Of a stretch of DNA of 64,000 bases, positions 25,017-35,061 are shown piece after piece. Source of the DNA: an uncultured Mollicutes bacterium (GTDB lineage: Bacteria; Bacillota_I; Bacilli_A; RFN20; CAG-826); NCBI GenBank assembly GCA_900545015.1, contig UQXJ01000006.1, forward strand, positions 1 to 64,000, written 5' to 3'. The notes beneath the pieces are model-generated. The model saw only the letters and a program-made list of their open reading frames with translations, ran no database searches and was not told where the DNA came from. The translations under genes and the position numbers were made by a program. Position 1 is the first letter of the stretch; each line of letters begins with the position of its first letter.

Positions 25017-26597
25017 TTACTTCATATTTCCGACTGTTACAACAGTTGAAAATAATTCTCCATTGTCTAATTTTCCTTCATTAAAGAAGAAATTCTTATA
25101 TTTTTCGAAAGAAAATACATCATTTTCTTTAAATAATGTTTTATTTGTTTGGAATCCACCAGAAGAGAATGTGTCAATTCCACTACTTTCGATTAATCTA
25201 ATTTCATCATATAAAACAACGTTATAATCAAGATTTAAATATGTATTATATTGATTTTTAGTTCTTGTATTTCTCATTGGAGTAATAAGTTTATGAGTTG
25301 AATCAATTTCTTGATTTTCTCCTGTGTAATCAACAGTTTTAATCTTAGCTTTATTTGTAGCATCAACATAAAATAATCTATTATCAACGTGATAAATTCT
25401 TACGCCAGATTCTTCCATTGCAAATGGTCTATCTGTTGAAATTCTAACTTTAGAATCTTGCTCATTTAAGCCAGTGTTGTTATAAAGTTCAATTAAAATA
25501 TATTCTCCAAATGGATTAAATTCGTTTTCTTTAATTGAATATGAATCACTAGGAATAGCGATTAAGTTGTTTTCAGTACTCATTCCTTCAAGTTTAATTT
25601 TTCCATCGCCTAAAACGACATAAGGTTTCGTCCAACCTAATAACATTTTGGAATAATTGTTATGGTCAATAATGTTTGAATCCATCATATCGACTTTTCC
25701 AATAGGATTGTAACTTAAACTGTCACTATAATAGTCGTTAAGTCCTAAAAAGTGGCCAGTTTCGTGGATATATGTATGAGCATCAAGCTTTCTTTTTCCA
25801 TATCCTTCATACATAAAGTCATAACTTGCCCAACCAAATAAATTAGCAATTGGATCGTCAGGATTGCCATTTGAATCTTGGTTTGCCCAATATGTATAAG
25901 CCCAGAAGTTTTGGTCATCTGTATTTGGCCCATTATGCGTATAGTCAGGAGCAGCATAAACAAACCAAATTCCATCAATAAAGCCATCTTTATCATTATC
26001 ATATTTTGATAAATCCATACCTTTATTATCTTTTAAATATGTTATAGCATCATTAACGATTGTTTGCGTTTGTGAAATACCAATGCTTGATGCATAATCA
26101 AAACCTGATAATTCAGCATCATACCAATCTGTAACTTCACCAGTTAATTCTAATTTTCCATTGCTAGATTTTTTATAAAAACTTTTAACGCTTTCCCATC
26201 CTGTTTCGCTTGCATCACCAAAGAAAACTGTATTTAAATCTTTAACAATTTTATCTTTTGTAATGTCTTTATCAGCTGCACCAGTATTTGGATTTAAATA
26301 TGGTTCATAATATTCAGGAATTAAAACAGGAACAACAAGTAAATTAACTACTCCATTTTCAACCATATCATTTCTTGATGGTAAATAATTTGTGTTGTAA
26401 TAAAGTTTATCATTAATTGAATATAAATTGTCACTTAAAGTTACATCATTAGGATTAATAATTTTGTTACTTACGTTTTTTGAATTTGAAATTTCAATTT
26501 CAACTGATGTTTTTACAAGTGTTTCACTACCAGTTCCACCACAAGAAGTTAATAAAAATCCAAAAAATAAAGCACTTAAAAATAATTTATTTTTCAT
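25017..26597 (-). CDS. M6-family metalloprotease lipoprotein
   Basis: 526 residues with lipobox LTSC (cysteine about 19). The zinc protease motif HETGHFLGLNDYY (HExxHxxGxxD of the M6/immune inhibitor A family) is near residue 280. A calcium-binding-like loop YDNDKDGFIDGIWFVY sits upstream, and SGIDTFSSGG near the C terminus recurs in the paralogue. The catalytic residues are intact, so activity is expected at the cell surface. It follows the 600-residue paralogue directly and precedes two lipoproteins of unknown role. Confidence 0.9.
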   Translation of the reverse strand: MKNKLFLSALFFGFLLTSCGGTGSETLVKTSVEIEISNSKNVSNKIINPNDVTLSDNLYSINDKLYYNTNYLPSRNDMVENGVVNLLVVPVLIPEYYEPYLNPNTGAADKDITKDKIVKDLNTVFFGDASETGWESVKSFYKKSSNGKLELTGEVTDWYDAELSGFDYASSIGISQTQTIVNDAITYLKDNKGMDLSKYDNDKDGFIDGIWFVYAAPDYTHNGPNTDDQNFWAYTYWANQDSNGNPDDPIANLFGWASYDFMYEGYGKRKLDAHTYIHETGHFLGLNDYYSDSLSYNPIGKVDMMDSNIIDHNNYSKMLLGWTKPYVVLGDGKIKLEGMSTENNLIAIPSDSYSIKENEFNPFGEYILIELYNNTGLNEQDSKVRISTDRPFAMEESGVRIYHVDNRLFYVDATNKAKIKTVDYTGENQEIDSTHKLITPMRNTRTKNQYNTYLNLDYNVVLYDEIRLIESSGIDTFSSGGFQTNKTLFKENDVFSFEKYKNFFFNEGKLDNGELFSTVVTVGNMK

Positions 26598-26599
26598 TC

Positions 26600-28402
26600 T
26601 TAAATCCCCCTTAAAGTTGTTACACCAATTTTAAATGGACATTCTTCCCCATGGTTAAAGGTGTATTTTGCATTAAAGAAACTAAGTCCAAAATTATCAA
26701 TTTCGAAATCATTTGAATTAGTATTCCAAAGTGTTGTATTTGTTGCAGCTTCACCACTAGAGAAAGTATTTAATCCACTAGCTTCAAGAAGTCTACATTC
26801 ATCAAAATAACTATAAGAATCATCAAGTTGGAAAGCTGGTGAAATTTGATAATTATTACTAATTGGCATTAAAATCGCTTGATTAGTACCAACATTAGCA
26901 TAATCGCCATTCCAAGTTGGATCAGCATCATAAATGAATGTTTGACCTTCATCGCCTTCTTCACCACTTCCTTCAACAACAGTACATTTAAAAATACGAG
27001 AATCAATATGATAAATTCTCACACCACTTGAGCTCATCATTGGCATATCAATTCTACTATTTATAGGTTTATCTTTATCTAATTCATTAAGTCCATCTGG
27101 TGTGTATAAATCGATTAATAAATATTCACTAAATGGATTGAATGAATACTGGAAATTATCAACATCTTTAGTTCTTTCAACTTGTTTTGAAATTTCTTCA
27201 TAATTATAAGGGATAACAATGACTGATCTATCATTTGTTGTTTCTTTAGCAATTACAATTTCACTACTTCCATAAACAACATAAGGTGTTACCCAACCAA
27301 GTAATAATTTTGAATACGAATCTAAGTCACCAATGTTTTGATCCATCATTGTCTTTTGGCCTGCTGGTCTATAATTTGTGTTATCTGTAGCATAAAGGTC
27401 ATTTAAGCCTAACAAGTGTCCAGTTTCATGAATAAATGTGTGTGAATCAACAGGCGTTTCATCATCCCAGCTAGGAACTTCAATAATTGAATTTCCAAGT
27501 CCAGGATATGTAACTTCTTTTTTAACCATATCACAATATGAAGTATACATCATTGAAAATGAGCTCCATGAAAAAGCACTAGGAGCAGGTTGAGCCGTTT
27601 TGTCTTTTGAATAATCTGCAGCAGCAAGAGTATAGTCCCATCCAGTAAAATTCCAGAAAGTATTTGAATCAAGGTTATTTAAGTTGCCTTCATATCCATT
27701 AAATCCTGTAGCAATATATTTATCTTCAGTTGTGAAATCTAAATGGTCATAAACTAACCAAACAGCATCAATTAAGCCATCGCGATTTTTATCAAATTCT
27801 TGTAAATCGAGTTTTTGCTCTTTAATTGCCCATTCACAAGCTTTATCTAAAATAGTTTTAATAGAATTATGACTTCCACCACAATTTTTAATAACATCTT
27901 CAGCACTATTAAAGCCTGCTAAAGAAACATCAAACCAATCAGTAACTTTACCACCAAAATTTAATTTTCCATAACTTGATTCATAATAGTATTCTTTAAC
28001 AGATTTATAGCCCATTTTTTCACTATTTTCTGAAAAGAACATAGTTTCAATGTCTTCTTTAACTTTATTTGTTTTAAAAGCTTCATCACCAGGAATATGA
28101 ACAGGAATAACTAAAAGATTTACGTCTCCTGTTGAAGGACAAACACTTCTATTATTAGATAAAGCACCACTTAATTCAGTATAAGTATGCTTTAAATTTA
28201 CTTTTGAAGAAGGAATATATCTGTTTTTTAAATCCTTTTCTTTATCATTTTTATAAATTCTTATTGTCGCTGTTCCATCACTATTTGCATCAAAATAATT
28301 GATAATTGGTTTATCATTACCATTATCAGGCTCTTTACCACATCCAGCGATAAATGCTAGTAAACAAGCACATCCAAAAAATATAAATACACTCTTTTTC
28401 AT
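26600..28402 (-). CDS. M6-family metalloprotease lipoprotein
   Basis: 600 residues, first gene of the lipoprotein block. The signal ends at lipobox IAGC (cysteine about 21). The protease motif HETGHLLGLNDLY lies near residue 325, and the calcium-type loop FDKNRDGLIDAVWLVY near 205. It is a clear paralogue of the next gene (shared FSSG motif, SGVRIYHID(S/N)R and LLGW(V/T)(T/K)PYVV segments) with extra insertions. The ATG has no Shine-Dalgarno sequence and lies 7 nt after a -10 box. Confidence 0.9.
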   Translation of the reverse strand: MKKSVFIFFGCACLLAFIAGCGKEPDNGNDKPIINYFDANSDGTATIRIYKNDKEKDLKNRYIPSSKVNLKHTYTELSGALSNNRSVCPSTGDVNLLVIPVHIPGDEAFKTNKVKEDIETMFFSENSEKMGYKSVKEYYYESSYGKLNFGGKVTDWFDVSLAGFNSAEDVIKNCGGSHNSIKTILDKACEWAIKEQKLDLQEFDKNRDGLIDAVWLVYDHLDFTTEDKYIATGFNGYEGNLNNLDSNTFWNFTGWDYTLAAADYSKDKTAQPAPSAFSWSSFSMMYTSYCDMVKKEVTYPGLGNSIIEVPSWDDETPVDSHTFIHETGHLLGLNDLYATDNTNYRPAGQKTMMDQNIGDLDSYSKLLLGWVTPYVVYGSSEIVIAKETTNDRSVIVIPYNYEEISKQVERTKDVDNFQYSFNPFSEYLLIDLYTPDGLNELDKDKPINSRIDMPMMSSSGVRIYHIDSRIFKCTVVEGSGEEGDEGQTFIYDADPTWNGDYANVGTNQAILMPISNNYQISPAFQLDDSYSYFDECRLLEASGLNTFSSGEAATNTTLWNTNSNDFEIDNFGLSFFNAKYTFNHGEECPFKIGVTTLRGI

Positions 28403-28409
28403 AACGATT

Positions 28410-28415
28410 ATTTTA
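28410..28415 (-). promoter_or_regulatory. -10 box of the lipoprotein/protease block
   Basis: TAAAAT on the minus strand, 7 nt before the ATG at 28402. No convincing -35 box. It again predicts a transcript with little or no leader. Confidence 0.4.
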
Positions 28416-28554
28416 ACATATAAATAATTTTTTTGTTATTTTTACACTAAATCTTTATTGCAATATATGTCTATTATTATTGCATTTTTGCTTTTCGCTT
28501 TACTTCATTAAAAATTTGAAAATTATTTGTTTTAATTCATATTTTTTCTTTTTT

Positions 28555-28590
28555 TGCACAAAAAAGGAGGATATTTCTATCCTCCAAATT
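28555..28590 (-). terminator. Terminator of the ribosomal protein cluster
   Basis: The stem GGAGGAT/ATCCTCC (28566-28572 with 28579-28585) is followed on the minus strand by TTTTTTG, just after the rplQ stop codon. Confidence 0.88.
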
Positions 28591-28612
28591 TTTTAATAAA
28601 TCAAATTATTAA

Positions 28613-29008
28613 TTAGTCGGCAAGAGTTAAAAGTCTAATTGCTGCGCCATCACCTTTACGGTTTGGGAGATGATAAACTTTTAAATATCCACCATTTCTG
28701 TTTGCGAATCTTGTAGCTAAATCTTTAAATAATTTAGTTAATGCTTCTGGTTCGCCTTCAACATTATAGTTTCTTAAAATGCTAGCTGCTTGTCTACGTG
28801 AATGTAAATCACCTTTTTTAGCAAGTGTAACGAGGTGATCAAATGTTTTAATAACATCTTTAACCATACTTGTTGTTACAGTGACTTTTTCAAATAATAC
28901 AAGTTCAGTAGCAAGATTTCTTACTTGAGCTTTTTTCTTTGTTGAGGTATATGGAGTCTTGAATCTGACGCCACCTTTACCGTGAACGTTTTTTCTACCG
29001 TATTGCAT
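28613..29008 (-). CDS. rplQ: 50S ribosomal protein L17
   Basis: 131 residues, close to the bacterial norm. The N-terminal core (RNLATELVLFEKVTVT) and the end (GYLKVYHLPNRKGDGAAIRLLTL) match L17; the first residues (MQYGRKNVHGKGG) differ from the common RKLGR start. L17 sits near the peptide exit tunnel. It is the last gene of the long cluster, after rpoA, as in Bacillus, and is followed by a terminator. Confidence 0.95.
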   Translation of the reverse strand: MQYGRKNVHGKGGVRFKTPYTSTKKKAQVRNLATELVLFEKVTVTTSMVKDVIKTFDHLVTLAKKGDLHSRRQAASILRNYNVEGEPEALTKLFKDLATRFANRNGGYLKVYHLPNRKGDGAAIRLLTLAD

Positions 29009-29019
29009 CTATATTCTCC

Positions 29020-29997
29020 TTAGTCTTCTTTGGAATCTTTGAAAAATAATCCTTTTTCCTCTAATTTATTTCTAACTTCGATAAGTGATTTTTTACCAAG
29101 ATTTCTTACTTTCATCATTTCAGCTTCAGTTTTTTGAGTTAATTCTTGAACATTAGCAATTCCAGCTCTCTTTAAGCAGTTGTAGCTACGTACTGAGAGA
29201 TCTAAGTCTTCAATTGTTAAGTTTTCGAATGTTTCTTCTTTCTTAGGAAGTGGTTCTTTAACTAAACTGAGATCATTGTATTTGTCATCTAAGTGTAAGA
29301 AGTTTTCAAAATGTGAGATAAGCATTTTGCTACTTAAAGCAATTGCGTCTTCAGGTTTGATACTTCCGTTTGTCCAAACTTCAAGTGTAAGCTTATCAAA
29401 TCTAGGATTATGACCAACACGAGTTTGTTCAACTTTATAGTTGACTCTTGTAACTGGTGAATAGTTACTATCTGTAGCGATTGCACCACTTACTAAGCCA
29501 AGAGTTTTATTTTCTTCGCTTGTAGCGTATCCTCTGCCATTTCTAATATGGAGAGTCATTTTAAGGCTTCCGCCTTTTGCGATATGAGCGATTACGAGAT
29601 CTGGATTGACAACTGTAAGTCCAGTTGGAAGTTCTAAATCTCCAGCTTTGAATTCACCTTCACCTTTTTCAATTGAAACTTCATAATCAGCTTTTCCAAT
29701 TGTATCGCTTTTAAGAACTAAATCTTTAAGGTTAAGGATGATTTGAGTTAAATCTTCTTCTACGCCTTCCAATACTGTAAATTCATGTACTGCACCTTGA
29801 ACTTCAATAGCGTAGACGCTTGTTCCTGGTAATGAAGCTAGAAGTACTCTTCTTAAAGCGTTTCCAAGAGTTAAACCAAATCCTCTTTCGAGTGGTTCAG
29901 CTACAACTTTGCAATAGCTTTCTTCATTATCTGCAACCACAATTTTGAATGTGCATTCTTCAAATGGGCGTGCAATTTTTAATTCATTATCAGTCAT
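29020..29997 (-). CDS. rpoA: DNA-directed RNA polymerase subunit alpha
   Basis: 325 residues. The N-terminal assembly domain (about 10-230) includes GFGLTLGNALRRVLLASLPG. A linker leads to the C-terminal DNA- and activator-binding domain (about 260-320: IEDLDLSVRSYNCLKRAGIANVQELTQ). This domain is where the Spx encoded at 16758-17213 would act. Position between rpsK and rplQ is the conserved one. Confidence 0.97.
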   Translation of the reverse strand: MTDNELKIARPFEECTFKIVVADNEESYCKVVAEPLERGFGLTLGNALRRVLLASLPGTSVYAIEVQGAVHEFTVLEGVEEDLTQIILNLKDLVLKSDTIGKADYEVSIEKGEGEFKAGDLELPTGLTVVNPDLVIAHIAKGGSLKMTLHIRNGRGYATSEENKTLGLVSGAIATDSNYSPVTRVNYKVEQTRVGHNPRFDKLTLEVWTNGSIKPEDAIALSSKMLISHFENFLHLDDKYNDLSLVKEPLPKKEETFENLTIEDLDLSVRSYNCLKRAGIANVQELTQKTEAEMMKVRNLGKKSLIEVRNKLEEKGLFFKDSKED

Positions 29998-30016
29998 TTA
30001 TTCATCCTCCTAAATA

Positions 30017-30406
30017 TTAACCGTGAGTTCTTTTTGGTGGACGGCAACCATTATGTGGGATTGGAGTTGTATCAACAATAGATGTAATTTGAAGTCCAAC
30101 TTGTCCGAGTGCTCTAACAGCGCTTTCTCTTCCAGCTCCTGGACCTTTAACATCAACATCAACTGACTTAATGCCTTGATCTAAAGCAGCTTTACCAGCA
30201 GCTTCAGCAGCACTTTGAGCAGCGAATGGAGTTGACTTTTTAGCTCCCTTGAATCCTAATACACCGCTACTTGACCAAGCAATTGCATTACCTTTTTCAT
30301 CAGTAATAGTAACGATTGTATTGTTAAAGGTTGCATGAATGTGTGCTACACCTTTACTAAAAGATCTTTTAATCTTCTTTTTACGGGTAGTTTGTTTCTT
30401 TGCCAT
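30017..30406 (-). CDS. rpsK: 30S ribosomal protein S11
   Basis: 129 residues, the normal length. The core [21 protein letters not shown] and the C-terminal [12 protein letters not shown] are hallmark S11 sequences of the platform protein contacting mRNA and S7. It lies between rpsM and rpoA with an AGGAGG-type ribosome binding site. Confidence 0.97.
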   Translation of the reverse strand: MAKKQTTRKKKIKRSFSKGVAHIHATFNNTIVTITDEKGNAIAWSSSGVLGFKGAKKSTPFAAQSAAEAAGKAALDQGIKSVDVDVKGPGAGRESAVRALGQVGLQITSIVDTTPIPHNGCRPPKRTHG

Positions 30407-30425
30407 ACTATTTCCTACCTCCTAA

Positions 30426-30800
30426 TTACTTAATAGCTTCTTTCTTATTAGCAATTGTCTTACGTGGACCTTTGCGTGTACGAGCGTTAGTTTTTGTTCT
30501 TTGACCTCTTACAGGAAGACCTTTTCTATGTCTAATTCCTCTGTAGCAGCCAATTTCTTGAAGACGTTTAATGTTTAAGAGAACTTCTCTTCTTAAATCA
30601 CCTTCAACTTTGAAGTGAGCGATTTCAGCTCTAATACGAGCAATTTCTTCTTCGCTTAAGTCTTTAACTCTCTTTTGTGGATCGACTTTAGCTTTTTCAA
30701 GTATTGTTTGACTTGTTTTTAATCCGATTCCATAGATATAAGTTAAGCTAACAACTACAACTTTATCATTTGGAATATCAACACCAACGATACGTGCCAT
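30426..30800 (-). CDS. rpsM: 30S ribosomal protein S13
   Basis: 124 residues, head protein of the small subunit. Conserved features are [13 protein letters not shown] at the start, the helix-hairpin-helix around [16 protein letters not shown], and the tail [22 protein letters not shown] that reaches the P-site tRNA. Upstream is rpmJ. Confidence 0.97.
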   Translation of the reverse strand: MARIVGVDIPNDKVVVVSLTYIYGIGLKTSQTILEKAKVDPQKRVKDLSEEEIARIRAEIAHFKVEGDLRREVLLNIKRLQEIGCYRGIRHRKGLPVRGQRTKTNARTRKGPRKTIANKKEAIK

Positions 30801-30818
30801 TTCTTTTCTTCTCCTTAA

Positions 30819-30932
30819 TTAACCTTGTCTTTGTTTATGCTTAGGGTTAGAGCAAATGACCATGACTTTACCATGTCTTTTGATAACCTTGCATTTGTCA
30901 CAAATAGGTTTAACGGATGGTCTAACTTTCAT
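30819..30932 (-). CDS. rpmJ: 50S ribosomal protein L36
   Basis: A 37-residue protein starting [21 protein letters not shown] and ending NPKHKQRQG. Cysteines in CDKC and the later C...H form the zinc ribbon, so this is the zinc-binding (C+) paralogue. Position between infA and rpsM is conserved. It is shorter than typical gene-calling limits but certain from its sequence. Confidence 0.96.
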   Translation of the reverse strand: MKVRPSVKPICDKCKVIKRHGKVMVICSNPKHKQRQG

Positions 30933-30950
30933 AAATTACCTCCAAATAGA

Positions 30951-31169
30951 CTACTTATGTCTAAATACAATTCTGCCATTGTTTAAATCATATGGTGATA
31001 GTTCGATGGTAACTTTATCTCCCGGTAAAATGCGAATGTAATGCATGCGGATTTTACCAGAAACAGTGGCGTGAATTACAACATCGTTTTCTAACTTTAC
31101 CTTAAAATTACAATTAGGTAATGCTTCTACAACTACCGCCTCGACGGTTATTACATCTTGTTTTGCCAT
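30951..31169 (-). CDS. infA: Translation initiation factor IF-1
   Basis: A 72-residue OB-fold protein that binds the A site during initiation. [32 protein letters not shown] and [12 protein letters not shown] are the usual IF-1 blocks. The second residue is alanine, with KQDVI following. It sits between map and rpmJ. Confidence 0.97.
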   Translation of the reverse strand: MAKQDVITVEAVVVEALPNCNFKVKLENDVVIHATVSGKIRMHYIRILPGDKVTIELSPYDLNNGRIVFRHK

Positions 31170-31180
31170 TTTTACTTTTT

Positions 31181-31942
31181 TTAATTCCCTTCTTTTAAAG
31201 TCAAAATTTCATAGCCATCACTTGTTACTGCTACTGTGTTTTCATAGTGGCAGCTTAATTTGTGATCTCTAGTTTTTACTGTCCATCCATCATCAAGAAT
31301 GTCTAAATCGACTTTCCCTTCATTTACCATTGGTTCAATCGCAATAACCATTCCTTTTTGAAGAATAGGCCCTGTGCCTTTCGTTCCAACATTAAATACA
31401 TATGGATCTTCATGTACGTCTCTACCAACTCCATGTCCTGCAAACATATCAGTTAAAGTGTAACCTTCTTTTTCTGCAGTCTCTTGGATTTTGTTAGAGA
31501 TATCACCGAGATGCACTCCAGGTTTAATTAATTTCACAGCTTCAAAAAATGCATTTCTAGTTGTATCAATTAATTTTTGCGCACTAGGAGAGATTTCTCC
31601 TACTGGAAATGTACGACATGCATCAGCTACATAACCTTTGTAAGTTACAAGTACATCATAACTTACAATATCCCCATCTTTAAGAATAATCTTTTTAGAT
31701 GGAATACCATGGATCAATGTGTCATTAACACTGATACAAATTGCTCCTGGGAATCCGTCATAACCTTTACTCGAAGGGATACCACCTCTAGCGCGGATAA
31801 ATTTTTCGGCAAGTTTATCAATTTCCCATGTAGACATACCAGCTTTTGTATGAACTTTCAAATATTCAAATAGATCAGCTACAATACTGCCTGCCTCTTT
31901 GATGAGAGCAATCTCACGAGGACTTTTAATAATGATCCCCAT
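31181..31942 (-). CDS. map: Methionine aminopeptidase, type Ia
   Basis: 253 residues. It removes the initiator methionine after deformylation by the def product. Visible metal-site regions are [57 protein letters not shown] and IEPMVNEG. No N-terminal zinc-finger extension is present. It is encoded between adk and infA, 1 nt from adk. Confidence 0.96.
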   Translation of the reverse strand: MGIIIKSPREIALIKEAGSIVADLFEYLKVHTKAGMSTWEIDKLAEKFIRARGGIPSSKGYDGFPGAICISVNDTLIHGIPSKKIILKDGDIVSYDVLVTYKGYVADACRTFPVGEISPSAQKLIDTTRNAFFEAVKLIKPGVHLGDISNKIQETAEKEGYTLTDMFAGHGVGRDVHEDPYVFNVGTKGTGPILQKGMVIAIEPMVNEGKVDLDILDDGWTVKTRDHKLSCHYENTVAVTSDGYEILTLKEGN

Positions 31943-31943
31943 A

Positions 31944-32591
31944 TTAAGCCTCTAAAAAGCTTTTGATTTCTTCAAATAATTTGTCGAGTTCTTGGTCTCC
32001 ACAAACGTCTTTGACTAAGCCAAGCTTTTTATAATATTCAATGAGTGGTTCAGTTAACTCATGGTATTCATGAAGTCTTTCTTTTAAAGTGACCTCATTG
32101 TCATCTTTTCTTTGAATGAGTTCACCTCCACACATATCACAGATTCCTTCTTGCTTTGGTTTGAAGGTTTTGATGTGATAAGGGGCACCACACACTTTAC
32201 AAACTCGTCTTCCTGAAATTCTATCAATTAAGATAGATTCAGGAACGACAATGTTTATAACTTTGTTAATAGGTCTAGCAATTTCTTCACCAATAGTTTT
32301 TAGTGCTTCTGCTTGATTAATTGTACGTGGGAATCCATCTAATAAGAATCCATTTTTACAATCATCTTTTTGAAGTCTTTCTTTTACTAAACCAATAGTA
32401 ACTTCATCTGGAACAAGTAATCCTTTAGATATATATTTATTAGCAAGTTCTCCTAAAGCTGTTTTGTTTTTAATAGCTTCCCTAAACATATCTCCAGTAG
32501 AAATATGTGGGATTTTATAATAACTAGCAATGCGTTTAGCATTTGTGCCTTTTCCAGCTCCTGGTGGACCCATTAATATAATATTTTTCAT
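31944..32591 (-). CDS. adk: Adenylate kinase
   Basis: 215 residues. It interconverts ATP plus AMP and two ADP. The P-loop GPPGAGKGTNA is at residues 7-17, DGFPRT near 84, and the lid region has four cysteines (CKVCG ... CDMCG), the zinc-binding long form typical of Gram-positive bacteria. It lies directly after secY. Confidence 0.97.
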   Translation of the reverse strand: MKNIILMGPPGAGKGTNAKRIASYYKIPHISTGDMFREAIKNKTALGELANKYISKGLLVPDEVTIGLVKERLQKDDCKNGFLLDGFPRTINQAEALKTIGEEIARPINKVINIVVPESILIDRISGRRVCKVCGAPYHIKTFKPKQEGICDMCGGELIQRKDDNEVTLKERLHEYHELTEPLIEYYKKLGLVKDVCGDQELDKLFEEIKSFLEA

Positions 32592-32599
32592 ATCTAAAG

Positions 32600-33946
32600 T
32601 TACATACCTCCGATGACTTCATCATAACTCTTACCAGCAATAAGACCATTAATTTGGTTATTAAGTTCAAGTGCAACACCGACTACGATAATAAGTCCAG
32701 TTCCACCTAAAGCAAGTGAAGAGTCATTTCCAAATACGCCACTAAGTGTAAGGATAACTGGTAAGGCTGCAATAAATGTTAATGCAAACGCACCAATTAA
32801 AGTTACTCTATTTAAAACGCGTGAAACGTATTTTTCTGTTTCAATGCCTGGTCTTATACCAGGGATATAACTACCATTCTTTTGGAAACTTTCTGCAAGT
32901 TGTGCAGGGTTAATTTGTAAATTTGCATAGAAGAATGTGAACGCAAATACTAAGACTACATAAATCATCAATCCCCAAGGAACCATAACACCGCCAGTAT
33001 TGACGAGTTGGTTGTATTGGAATACTTTAAGCCATTCAGCATTAGCAGCATCGCTTGAAATAAATGTAGCGATAACACTAGGAGCCATTAAAATTGATGA
33101 AGCGAAGATAACAGGAATAACACCTGCTGAGTTTACTTTAATAGGAAGGAAACTTGCTTTTGAAAGCTTTTCACTTCCACCACTTCTTGTTGCATGTTGA
33201 ACAGGTATTTTTCTTTTACTTAATTCAATAAATACAACGAAAGCAATAATTAAGATAAACGCAAGGATGTATAAGACAAATTGTAATACACCTTTTGTAA
33301 CTTCGATATTTGAATGATTCCAGTTCGTAAGAACCCATTTATTAAATGCAGTAGAAATTTGGCTAGGGAGTGAACAGACAATACCTGCAAAGATAATGAC
33401 TGAGATACCATTTCCGATACCTTTTGTTGTTATTTGGTCACCTAACCACATAACAAGCATCGCTCCACCAACCATAACAGTAACTATATAAGCATATGTT
33501 AAGAAGGACTCATCCATTGTGAATGTAATCCATGATGTGTTCTTAGCTGTTTGAATAATTCCGTAAGCTTGAACGGCTGCTAGCATTAAAGTTAAATAAC
33601 GTGTAGCCATTTCAATCTTTCTTCTACCATATTGGCCTTGCCTATTAAGTTCAGTTAAAGCAGGGAGGACATCCATGCTTAATAACTGAATAATAATTTG
33701 AGCCGTAATATATGGTGAAACACCAAGGGCAAAAATTGAGAAATTTTGTAGTGCGCCTCCACCTAATAAATTCATCAAAGAGAGAATGTTATTAGTGTTG
33801 TTAGTAAGTTGATCTGTAAACTCACTTGCGTCAATCCCAGGAGTTGGGATAGCGCAGCCTATTCTAAATACAAATAAGATCATTACCGTAAAGAATATAC
33901 GACTGACAACCTCTTTGTTTTTAAAAATCTCAATAAATTTCTTCAT
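32600..33946 (-). CDS. secY: Protein translocase subunit SecY
   Basis: A 448-residue ten-helix channel protein. Helix 1 and the plug region (RIGCAIPTPGID), ALGVSPYITAQIIIQLL, and the cytoplasmic loop with PVQHATRSG all match SecY. It exports the many lipoproteins of this window. It follows rplO in the usual order. Confidence 0.97.
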   Translation of the reverse strand: MKKFIEIFKNKEVVSRIFFTVMILFVFRIGCAIPTPGIDASEFTDQLTNNTNNILSLMNLLGGGALQNFSIFALGVSPYITAQIIIQLLSMDVLPALTELNRQGQYGRRKIEMATRYLTLMLAAVQAYGIIQTAKNTSWITFTMDESFLTYAYIVTVMVGGAMLVMWLGDQITTKGIGNGISVIIFAGIVCSLPSQISTAFNKWVLTNWNHSNIEVTKGVLQFVLYILAFILIIAFVVFIELSKRKIPVQHATRSGGSEKLSKASFLPIKVNSAGVIPVIFASSILMAPSVIATFISSDAANAEWLKVFQYNQLVNTGGVMVPWGLMIYVVLVFAFTFFYANLQINPAQLAESFQKNGSYIPGIRPGIETEKYVSRVLNRVTLIGAFALTFIAALPVILTLSGVFGNDSSLALGGTGLIIVVGVALELNNQINGLIAGKSYDEVIGGM

Positions 33947-33979
33947 GTTTAAACCTTAGTAAAAATAAATACTTATATA

Positions 33980-34420
33980 TTATTTACTAAAATTTGCTTT
34001 TCCGCCACACTTTTCTATCTTTTCGATAGCAGTTTTTGAAAATTTATCAGCAACAATTGTTACTTTCTTCTTTAATTCACCGTTTCCTAAGACTTTTAAG
34101 CCATCAAATTCTTTTTTGACGATATTCTTTTCAACTAAATCAACTAATGAAACTGTTGCACCATTGTCGAAACTGTTGAAGACATCAAGATTAACGACAG
34201 CGTATTCTTTGTGTCCGAAGTTTTTGAAGCCTCTTTTTGGAAGAGCTCTGTAAAGTGGAAGTTGTCCACCTTCGAAGCCTAATCTAACACCGCCACCACT
34301 TCTTGAGTTTTGACCTTTGTTACCACTTCCGCCGTTCTTTCCAAGTCCGCTTCCGATTCCTCTGCAGCGTCTGATTTTATCTTTTCTGCTTCCTTCTACT
34401 GGTCTAAGATTATTTAACAT
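33980..34420 (-). CDS. rplO: 50S ribosomal protein L15
   Basis: 146 residues from the ATG at 34420 ([13 protein letters not shown]), which is 8 nt after GGAGG and gives the normal L15 length. In-frame starts at 34426 and 34471 are rejected: the first is too close to the ribosome binding site and the second lies inside rpsE. The glycine-rich [17 protein letters not shown] region is typical. rplO overlaps the rpsE stop by 11 nt, and rpmD, which normally separates them, is absent. Confidence 0.96.
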   Translation of the reverse strand: MLNNLRPVEGSRKDKIRRCRGIGSGLGKNGGSGNKGQNSRSGGGVRLGFEGGQLPLYRALPKRGFKNFGHKEYAVVNLDVFNSFDNGATVSLVDLVEKNIVKKEFDGLKVLGNGELKKKVTIVADKFSKTAIEKIEKCGGKANFSK

Positions 34421-35051
34421 TTTCATTTCCTCCTTTACGTAAGGCAACGACGCTCTTATAATCTTTTTCATTTTCTAAAGCATTAGCTGTTGCTCTAATA
34501 ATGTTGATCTTGTTTCTGCTTCCGTAAACTTTTGAGTAAACGTTTTTAACACCACTAAGTTCAAGAATAGCTCTGACTGGACCACCAGCGATAATTCCAG
34601 TACCTTCAGGTGCTGGTTTTAAGAATACTCTAGTTGCGCCAAATCTTCCAATGATATCGTGTGGAATTGTTCCACCTTTTACCATCTTAACATCGATTAA
34701 GTTTTTCTTAGCTCTATCGACTGCTTTTTTGATTGCATCTGGGACTTCGCCACTCTTACCTGTAGCAAATCCGAATTTTCCTTTGCCATTTCCGACAACA
34801 ACAAGAGCTGAGAATTTCATTCTCTTACCACCCTTAACAACTTTTGTAACTCTGTTAATTGCGACAACTCTTTCTTCGAATTCTTTAACTACTTCTTTAC
34901 GTGGACCTCTTTGGAAATTTTTTCTATTTTTTCCATTACGGTTAAATTTTTTGCCTTCTTTTGAAGCAGCTGCGTTATTTTCTTCAGCTTTAGGAGCAGC
35001 GTTATTTTCGTTAACTACTTCAGTATTTTTTACTACTTTATTTTCTTCCAT
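34410..35051 (-). CDS. rpsE: 30S ribosomal protein S5 with long N-terminal extension
   Basis: 213 residues against about 166 in Bacillus. The S5 body starts near residue 55 ([31 protein letters not shown]) and holds the double-stranded RNA-binding fold and the [15 protein letters not shown] block. The first 50 residues are low-complexity N/A/E/K, predicted disordered, turning basic at [15 protein letters not shown]. The start has an AAGGAGAG ribosome binding site, so the extension is translated. Confidence 0.95.
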   Translation of the reverse strand: MEENKVVKNTEVVNENNAAPKAEENNAAASKEGKKFNRNGKNRKNFQRGPRKEVVKEFEERVVAINRVTKVVKGGKRMKFSALVVVGNGKGKFGFATGKSGEVPDAIKKAVDRAKKNLIDVKMVKGGTIPHDIIGRFGATRVFLKPAPEGTGIIAGGPVRAILELSGVKNVYSKVYGSRNKINIIRATANALENEKDYKSVVALRKGGNENVK

Positions 35052-35061
35052 AACCCTCTCC

